Source: an uncultured Acinetobacter sp. (GTDB lineage: Bacteria; Cyanobacteriota; Vampirovibrionia; Gastranaerophilales; Gastranaerophilaceae). From it: DNA of 10,974 nucleotides. How positions within the stretch are numbered: the first letter of the stretch is position 1; each line of letters starts with the position of its first letter. The stretch spans positions 1 through 10,974 of the forward strand of contig CAMORE010000069.1 of assembly GCA_946623365.1 (NCBI GenBank). Reading direction: 5' to 3'. Below, in pieces: positions 5,625 to 10,974 of this stretch. Position numbers and translations under genes: made by a program. Below the pieces are notes generated by a model. The model did no database searches. It saw only the letters and a program-made list of their open reading frames with translations, and was not told where the DNA came from.

Positions 5625-7766
5625 ATGGGTTTTGACATTAAATCATTTATTCAGGATGTACAAAGAGCAATGGGTAATCATCCGGACGTAAAAGTGGACG
5701 ACAATTTTTCTGAAGGAGAAAAGAAGGCGCTGCCAAGTATTTTTGGTGCGAAATCAATGGTAGAAAATGCAGTAGCGAAAGGTGATTTATCTGCTGCTGA
5801 TGCAAAAGCTATATTTGGTCTCGAAATAAGTGATACTCAAGGAGCAAAAGCTCCAAGAAGAGCAGGAGAAGGCGACGGCGAAGTTGACCACACTGAGAGC
5901 CCAAAACCAGGTGTTAAGGTTATTTATTACAAAAATGGTACGATTAAAATAGAAATCAACTCAGAAGTTAACATTGTTATGGATTTTAACCTAGGTCCTG
6001 CTATAAAAGACCAAGTAACAAAAATACTTAACCAATATTTTGATGGTTTAAAATTGAATCTTGAACAAATGTTTAATGACATCAAAACAAATATCAATAA
6101 CTTGTTTGCATATATATCAGGAATATATATGGAACTTAATAAGCTTGGTAAACTTGATGAAATCATAAATATTTTAAATGAACTATCTGTTCAAATAAAT
6201 GAACAGACCGAAAATATCAATAACTTAGGTGTAAAAATTGATGGTTTTGAAAATATGGTTAAACAAATGTTTAACCAGTTAATGAATAAAATTGAAAGAC
6301 AAGGCTTCCAAATAGACTACTTAGTAAAATTAGCAGAAGAGAACGCTGAAAATAATGAACAGCAGAATGAAATGTTAGCCAAGATATATGTTGCATTAAA
6401 CCAACTAAGTACACAATTCGGCGAACATAGAAATGACGTGAAAAATTATTATAATGTCATAGCTGGAATGTTACAAAAAGGCAATATTAAACTTGATGAA
6501 ATGATGGCATTATTAAATATAATTAATTCTACTAGTAATGAAACCAAGAACAATACAATTGAGATATTAAAATTAGTTGCAGAAGGTAACAAAGAAATAT
6601 TAAGTGCTATTGCAAATCTAGATCAGAAATTTACGCAGTATGGCGATGAAATAAAAGCAAAAATGACTTCGATTTTACTTGAATTGAACAAACAAGGAAA
6701 ATCAATTGATGAAATTAAGCAAAAATTGGCAGATTTTGAAACTTTATTAAAGACAATTGATACAACAACCAAAGATACTAATAAAGACACAAAACAAATA
6801 AAAGAAGATACTACTAAAATCTTAGAGCTTCTTAAAGATTTCCCTGACTTCGTAAGCACTATTAAAGACCTTTTAGTAAAAATGGATGGAAAATTAGATA
6901 AAATCCGAGAATTCCTTGAACAAATGGAAACTAATAATAAAAAACGTCACACAGAAGTGATGAACATGTTGCAGCAAATTCTTGATAAAGATATTAAAGT
7001 TGACTTTACGGAAGTTCTTACAGCAATTGCAGATTTATCAGCTCAAAGTGCTGATCAATATGAAGGTTTATCAAATCAAAGTAAATCTGAATTTGAAGCA
7101 TTAAAAGAATTGATTGAAAAAATACCGGGCGGTGGCGAATGCAACTGTAAAGATTATACCGCTATGTTAGAGCAAATTTTGACAGCAATTGGGGATTTAT
7201 CATCACAAGTTGATGATTTTAAAACTGACATAAACAAAAGTATCAATAATTTGATGCAGTCAATTACTAATTTGACCAATTATACACAGAATATAGAAGG
7301 TGCTGTCGTTGATTTAAGCGGCAAATTGGATGAAATACTTGGTGCAATCAAAGATCACCACGTAACTGTAACACTAACTCATGATGAAGCAGATCCGGAT
7401 AAAATAAAATGGACATATGTAGACTGTTTACATCAGACTGAAGAACAACAAGCACCCGGAGCAAGAAGAGCTTCAGGATTTGCGACAACTCCTGAACAAG
7501 CAAGAGAATATGAAATGTTGCTTAACTTCGGAACAACACATCTTAATGCCGAACAAGAAGCAAAATTCAATGAAGCACAAGCTCATCGTCCGAAGGTTTC
7601 AGGTGGCACAACCGGTATAGCAGGTGTTGAAGCAGATTTGTCTAATTATGAAGGACCTGTATATGATCTTCAAGGTCGAAAAGTTGCAGACAATTGTGCA
7701 AACGATTGGAACCGCTTGCCGAAAGGTATGTATGCCATAAAAGGCAAAACATATATTAAAAAATAA
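5625..7766 (+). CDS. Long coiled-coil protein with a Bacteroidota-like C-terminal tail (713 aa)
   Basis: I do not recognise a family. AAAGGAG (5611-5617) lies seven bases before the ATG, so the start is firm. Residues 1-68 (MGFDIKSFIQ onward) form a small helical N-terminal module without a Sec signal. A short charged linker (75-90, with KAPRRAG) leads to a beta-like segment with PGVKVIYYKNGTIKIE (95-110). Residues about 125-575 are an almost continuous coiled coil with recurring G-K-L-D-[EK]-I (175-180, 422-427, 566-571; KLDEM at 289-293) and two 'LTAI-[AG]-DLS-[AS]-Q' units (465-474 and 519-528). A GGGECNC break sits at 502-508. After a second APGARRASG linker (610-618), residues 661-713 contain TTGIAGVEAD, PVYDLQGRKV and LPKGMYAIKGKTYIKK, like the C-terminal tails of Bacteroides/Prevotella exported proteins. 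It is probably structural, fibre-like or adhesive (inference). A phage tail fibre is an alternative, but no phage genes are nearby. Confidence 0.9.
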   Translation: MGFDIKSFIQDVQRAMGNHPDVKVDDNFSEGEKKALPSIFGAKSMVENAVAKGDLSAADAKAIFGLEISDTQGAKAPRRAGEGDGEVDHTESPKPGVKVIYYKNGTIKIEINSEVNIVMDFNLGPAIKDQVTKILNQYFDGLKLNLEQMFNDIKTNINNLFAYISGIYMELNKLGKLDEIINILNELSVQINEQTENINNLGVKIDGFENMVKQMFNQLMNKIERQGFQIDYLVKLAEENAENNEQQNEMLAKIYVALNQLSTQFGEHRNDVKNYYNVIAGMLQKGNIKLDEMMALLNIINSTSNETKNNTIEILKLVAEGNKEILSAIANLDQKFTQYGDEIKAKMTSILLELNKQGKSIDEIKQKLADFETLLKTIDTTTKDTNKDTKQIKEDTTKILELLKDFPDFVSTIKDLLVKMDGKLDKIREFLEQMETNNKKRHTEVMNMLQQILDKDIKVDFTEVLTAIADLSAQSADQYEGLSNQSKSEFEALKELIEKIPGGGECNCKDYTAMLEQILTAIGDLSSQVDDFKTDINKSINNLMQSITNLTNYTQNIEGAVVDLSGKLDEILGAIKDHHVTVTLTHDEADPDKIKWTYVDCLHQTEEQQAPGARRASGFATTPEQAREYEMLLNFGTTHLNAEQEAKFNEAQAHRPKVSGGTTGIAGVEADLSNYEGPVYDLQGRKVADNCANDWNRLPKGMYAIKGKTYIKK

Positions 7767-7799
7767 ATAGGAAATGGTTTACTAATCACATGAAATCTG

Positions 7800-7840
7800 T
7801 CCCCCTTGCGGGGGAAGTGGCACAAAGTGCCGAAGGGGGG
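7800..7840 (+). repeat. GC-rich double-hairpin intergenic repeat
   Basis: The element reads as CCCCC-TTGC-GGGGG (7801-7814) followed by GGCAC-AAA-GTGCC (7819-7831) and a terminal G run. CCCCCTT (7801-7807) can also pair with AAGGGGG (7833-7839), enclosing the GGCAC hairpin. From memory, palindromes of the form CCCC-TTG-GGGG-GTGGC-GTGCC-GGGG are dispersed in many unrelated bacterial genomes as small mobile palindromic elements. That match is recalled, not tested. It lies between the two right-hand genes, 33 bases after the first stop. It may also end or stabilise that transcript. Its GC content contrasts sharply with its surroundings. Confidence 0.7.
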
Positions 7841-7898
7841 TATAAAACTTCTCCCCAAAAATCAGAAAACAACACAACTAAAACATAAGGAGCTATCA

Positions 7899-10847
7899 AT
7901 GGGTATCGATATAAATACGCTAAACGGTATATGGAAACAAATTGCCGAGAAAGCTGACATAGATAAAAAAGGTGTAATAGACATTAATAATCAAAAAGAA
8001 ATGCGCAATATTAGAGCAGAAGTAAAAAAACTTTCTCCTGAAGAACAGGCGCTTGCAAATTCTATATTTATAGAAAATCAAAGTTCAGAATCTTCAGAGA
8101 TTGGTGATCAAACAAATTTTACAAAAAAAAGAGAAAAATCTCACAAGACAAGAGAGAGTCATGCGCTAAGTATTGTAAACAGTGCTGACGTCAGAGGTGA
8201 ATTTAAACGAAATGGAGACTGGGACAAACTTGCTGAAAATGCAAGAACAGTGTTATTTAATGGAGAGCTTGTAGATGCAGATTATACAAAACAATTAGCA
8301 GATAAAATAGATGAAGTTGTAAATGTTGTAAAACAATTTGAATTCCATGACCGAGATAGTGTTATGAAATTGTATAAAAGTGCTAAGGATAGGCTTGACA
8401 TAAAAAAAGATGATCCTTTTAAAGAATTTAAACTAGATTTATTAGAAACTTTTGCAAATTTTGCAGAAGAAAGGCAGCAAAAAATTGAATATGATAGGGT
8501 AAAAAAAGTATATGATGCACTTACAAAAGAACCGCCTAAAACTTCTGACGATGCTCTAAAATATTTAAAAGGTATGTTCCGCCAAAAATTCGAAACACAA
8601 TATAACCGAAACGAAGAAGCTTTCTTAAATGATAAAGAAGTTGCAGCTACAAAAACAATGTTGTATATTCCTGCAAAAACAAGAGAAGAAGCAATGAAAA
8701 TCATAAAAAATTCTCCTGATTTTAAAGGATCATATTTTGAAGATAACGGTAAATATTCCGTAAGTGAAAAAATTCATCATAATCCCGATGTAAAGCATAA
8801 AGAAGGTGTAGTGTCTCAGCTTGAAGAATCAACTGTTATGACACAAGCAAGAAATGCGGCTTGGGAAGCAATAAAAAACCAACTTGGAGAAGAGAATTTG
8901 CTCAGTTGTCAAAAAGATGAAAACGGTAATCCGATTCCTGGTACCGGCACTAAAATCACAGATTATAAAACCGTTAGAGCTGCAGCTAAAGCTGAGTTAC
9001 AGCACCAAGGGAAGTGGGATAAATATGTAGAAAAAGCCTTTACAGGTGAACTTTCTTTTGGTCAAAAACTGGCTTTTGAAGAATCAAATATAAAATCTTT
9101 TGAAAAAACAGTAGCTGCATATACAAGAGTTGAAGAAATCAAACAAAAAGATTTTGTTGAATCCGATTTTGCAGATAAATTAAAAGATGATTCAGTTTTT
9201 GATGCTCTTGTTGGAGCAGGTTTAGTAACAAAAAAAACAAAACAAGAAGGCAAAGAACAAACATACGATATATCAACATTGTCTGATTACATAAGAGGGT
9301 ACATCGGAGCCGACTTAAAAGCAAACAGGCAAAATAAAAAATTTGATGTTATGTCAGAAGTAACAAGATTAAGAAATGGTCTTTTTGCAAAATTAAATCC
9401 ACCTATTTTTATATCTGAAGGAGATGCAAAAAAATTAATAAGATTATGCGGTTTTGATGTCGAAAGTAAAAACTGGGCAAGTACTTTCTATGATGCATTA
9501 CTGGGAACTGTTATGTCTCTTCCTGGAGCAATTGCAGGTGCAGCAATGGCTGATGCCGCTGCACAAACAACGGCAACAGCAGTAGCCGATCTTATTATAC
9601 CTGTAGAAGTAACTCATAATCAAACCGGCAGCATGCATTGTGAATTTGATTTGGGAGCTCCAACAGAATGGAATCATATTGATGATATTTGGGACAGCTT
9701 CTTATTTGAACAATCATACACAGTAGATGATGTTCAATACCATTATGATAGTGAAAATTTAGTTCTTGAGCAAACTGATAAAGGTTTTTCATTTGATTAT
9801 AAATATGCTCATCAAAAACAAGTAGAAATGCCAATTGGTGTAAGCCAAGAGGATTTAAATAAGAACATTGATCAAAATAAAAAATCTGATATTGCAGGTG
9901 CTGTAATAAAATCTACCCTAATTAATTTAGGTATGAATATGTTAAGATCACTTATGAAAGACAACAGCTTTGAACAACCTATTGTAGCGCCAATTGACAG
10001 TCAAAAATATGATAAAATGACAGCACAACAATATAAGTTGGAATATCTAGCAAATAATAAAAGCTTAAAAACACCGCAGATAAAACAAGCATTTGCGTTA
10101 CTCGTAGATGCATTTACTGAAAAAGATGAAAATGGTGTACCTAAAAAAGACGGTAAATTTGATGCAAAAGGATATCAGGAATTACTTAACAGATACAGTG
10201 GAGATGGCGGTGTCCTGAATGTAAAAGAACTTTTATCAGGAGCAACCATCAACCCTCCGAAACCTGAACCGAAACCAGAACCGAAACCTGTTATTGAAGA
10301 AAAGAAAAATGACGTAGTAGACAACAATAAAAAGACTGATGGTTGCCCTGATTGTGATGATATAGATAAAAAATTATCTCATGACTGGTCAAGAAAAGGT
10401 ATCGGGCATGTTTCTTGGGAAACAATAGTAACAGCTAAATACCCTGAGCTTGTCGCAGATTGCAAGAAAAAAGGCATCGGTATGTATGATAAAAATGGTC
10501 CTATCAAAATTTTACAAAGAGCATTATGTACTGATATTAATGGAAATTTTGATAAGACAGCATTTTATAATTTAACACACAAAGATATTCCAATGGAATT
10601 TAAATTCCCTGATGATATCAACGGCTTTAAATACAATAAAGATAATTCAGTGGGAACTGTAAAGATCAATAATAACGGAAATAAATCAAATAAACCACTA
10701 GAACAAAATAAAGATGTTGCAGGGCATGATAAATTCTCACATTCAACAACTTGCGATGAAAATAATGTAGGTGTTGGAGGCACTGCTGAGGAAGCACGTG
10801 CAAACCATAAAAAACAACAAGAAGCACGTAAAAATGGCGGTAAGTAG
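7899..10847 (+). CDS. Large uncharacterised protein with degenerate EF-hand-like loops and a KPEP hinge (982 aa)
   Basis: I do not recognise a family. The start at 7899 is supported by AAGGAG eight bases upstream (7887-7892... 'aaggag') and by MGIDI matching the N-terminus of the upstream gene. A longer in-frame start at 7806 would translate the palindromic repeat and is rejected. There is no Sec signal. In order: residues 20-31 (DIDKKGVIDINN) resemble a calcium-binding EF-hand/dockerin loop with Asn at position 12; 100-500 are charged and mainly helical; 530-568 form an Ala/Gly-rich hydrophobic stretch (LPGAIAGAAMADAAA) that could be membrane-active or a buried core; 570-645 look beta-rich; 741-779 hold two degraded EF-hand-like loops (DGKFDAKGYQELL and GDGGVLNVKELL); 786-798 is a KPEPKPEPKP hinge; C816-x-x-C819 follows; 834-890 include WETIVTAKYPEL, faintly LysM-like. 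The tail is basic. A multidomain effector or surface protein is possible, but no function is assigned. Confidence 0.9.
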   Translation: MGIDINTLNGIWKQIAEKADIDKKGVIDINNQKEMRNIRAEVKKLSPEEQALANSIFIENQSSESSEIGDQTNFTKKREKSHKTRESHALSIVNSADVRGEFKRNGDWDKLAENARTVLFNGELVDADYTKQLADKIDEVVNVVKQFEFHDRDSVMKLYKSAKDRLDIKKDDPFKEFKLDLLETFANFAEERQQKIEYDRVKKVYDALTKEPPKTSDDALKYLKGMFRQKFETQYNRNEEAFLNDKEVAATKTMLYIPAKTREEAMKIIKNSPDFKGSYFEDNGKYSVSEKIHHNPDVKHKEGVVSQLEESTVMTQARNAAWEAIKNQLGEENLLSCQKDENGNPIPGTGTKITDYKTVRAAAKAELQHQGKWDKYVEKAFTGELSFGQKLAFEESNIKSFEKTVAAYTRVEEIKQKDFVESDFADKLKDDSVFDALVGAGLVTKKTKQEGKEQTYDISTLSDYIRGYIGADLKANRQNKKFDVMSEVTRLRNGLFAKLNPPIFISEGDAKKLIRLCGFDVESKNWASTFYDALLGTVMSLPGAIAGAAMADAAAQTTATAVADLIIPVEVTHNQTGSMHCEFDLGAPTEWNHIDDIWDSFLFEQSYTVDDVQYHYDSENLVLEQTDKGFSFDYKYAHQKQVEMPIGVSQEDLNKNIDQNKKSDIAGAVIKSTLINLGMNMLRSLMKDNSFEQPIVAPIDSQKYDKMTAQQYKLEYLANNKSLKTPQIKQAFALLVDAFTEKDENGVPKKDGKFDAKGYQELLNRYSGDGGVLNVKELLSGATINPPKPEPKPEPKPVIEEKKNDVVDNNKKTDGCPDCDDIDKKLSHDWSRKGIGHVSWETIVTAKYPELVADCKKKGIGMYDKNGPIKILQRALCTDINGNFDKTAFYNLTHKDIPMEFKFPDDINGFKYNKDNSVGTVKINNNGNKSNKPLEQNKDVAGHDKFSHSTTCDENNVGVGGTAEEARANHKKQQEARKNGGK

Positions 10848-10931
10848 TCTGTAGCCTGCAGCATATAACACAATACAAAAGGTGTATTTGCAAGTGCACC
10901 AACAAAATTCAAAAGTAATAATATTTGAATA

Positions 10932-10973
10932 GAGTAGCGGAGTCGGATAAAAGTTTTATCCGACTCCGCTCTC
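10932..10973 (+). terminator. Long inverted repeat after the last gene, probable terminator
   Basis: AGCGGAGTCGGATAAAA (10936-10952) is a perfect 17-base complement of 10954-10970, with one central base; in practice the A/T centre would open as the loop. GAG (10932-10934) and CTC (10971-10973) extend the stem past a single bulged T at 10935. It lies about 85 bases after the stop at 10845-10847. The window ends one base later, so a following T tract cannot be seen. It could be a bidirectional terminator or a dispersed palindrome. Confidence 0.65.
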
Positions 10974-10974
10974 G

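Noticed and set aside
5625..7766. Phage tail fibre or diversity-generating retroelement target
   Set aside because: The coiled-coil rod would allow it, but there are no phage structural genes, reverse transcriptase, or template/variable repeat pair in the window.
7806..7898. Possible 31-residue N-terminal extension of the 982-aa protein
   Set aside because: It would translate the GC-rich palindromic repeat and has no ribosome binding site; the ATG at 7899 has AAGGAG and matches the upstream protein's MG[FI]DI start.
8282..8704. 140-codon open frame on the minus strand
   Set aside because: It lies antisense inside the 982-aa gene and is Ser/Phe/Leu-rich, as expected for the complement of Lys/Glu/Ala-rich coding sequence; no binding site or family resemblance.
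10565..10912. 115-codon and 79-codon minus-strand frames at the right end
   Set aside because: They are antisense to the end of the 982-aa gene, overlap each other, and show no recognisable protein features.

Overview
The window is AT-rich bacterial DNA with five protein-coding genes. Its centre is part of a two-subunit-type glycine cleavage operon (gcvT-gcvH-gcvPA). Three large proteins with no recognisable family surround it: one transcribed divergently on the left and two in the same direction on the right. The lineage cannot be settled from the sequence alone. Low GC, split P-protein genes (gcvPA separate from gcvPB) and large soluble-looking proteins starting MGFDI or MGIDI remind me of gut Gastranaerophilales (Vampirovibrionia, formerly Melainabacteria). 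This is recall-based and tentative. One protein ends in a tail typical of gut Bacteroidota exported proteins, which suggests a gut setting and possible domain transfer.

Layout. Bases 1-71 hold nothing recognisable. A minus-strand gene (72-2165) encodes a 697-residue, mostly helical protein with a globular C-terminal half. A 165-base divergent intergenic region follows, with a TTGACA box, a perfect 12-bp palindrome and a 10-bp-spaced TGTAAC direct repeat. Next come gcvT (2331-3449), gcvH (3480-3854) and gcvPA (3854-5092), tightly packed, with a stop/start overlap between gcvH and gcvPA. The expected partner gcvPB does not follow.

Instead there is a 532-base gene-free stretch (5093-5624). It opens with a good sigma70-like promoter whose spacer is filled by a 7-bp dyad. 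About 390 bases follow with many self-complementary segments and a GC-richer 3' half. I read this as a structured RNA: either a free-standing noncoding RNA or a very long 5' leader of the next gene. It is the most interesting part of the window. Downstream lie a 713-residue coiled-coil protein with the Bacteroidota-like tail (5625-7766), a GC-rich double-hairpin repeat of a mobile-palindrome type (7800-7840), and a 982-residue protein (7899-10847) with degenerate EF-hand-like loops, an Ala/Gly-rich hydrophobic stretch and a KPEP hinge. The window closes with a long 17-bp inverted repeat that is probably a terminator.

How the genes relate. GcvT, GcvH and GcvPA would work with GcvPB and a dihydrolipoamide dehydrogenase (neither here) to split glycine into CO2, ammonia and methylene-tetrahydrofolate. 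The two right-hand proteins have similar N-termini (MG[FI]DI, then an S-x-x-E-x-x-A-L-x-x-S-I-F-like patch) and lack Sec signal peptides. They may belong to one lineage-specific family with a shared targeting or docking module, which is inference.
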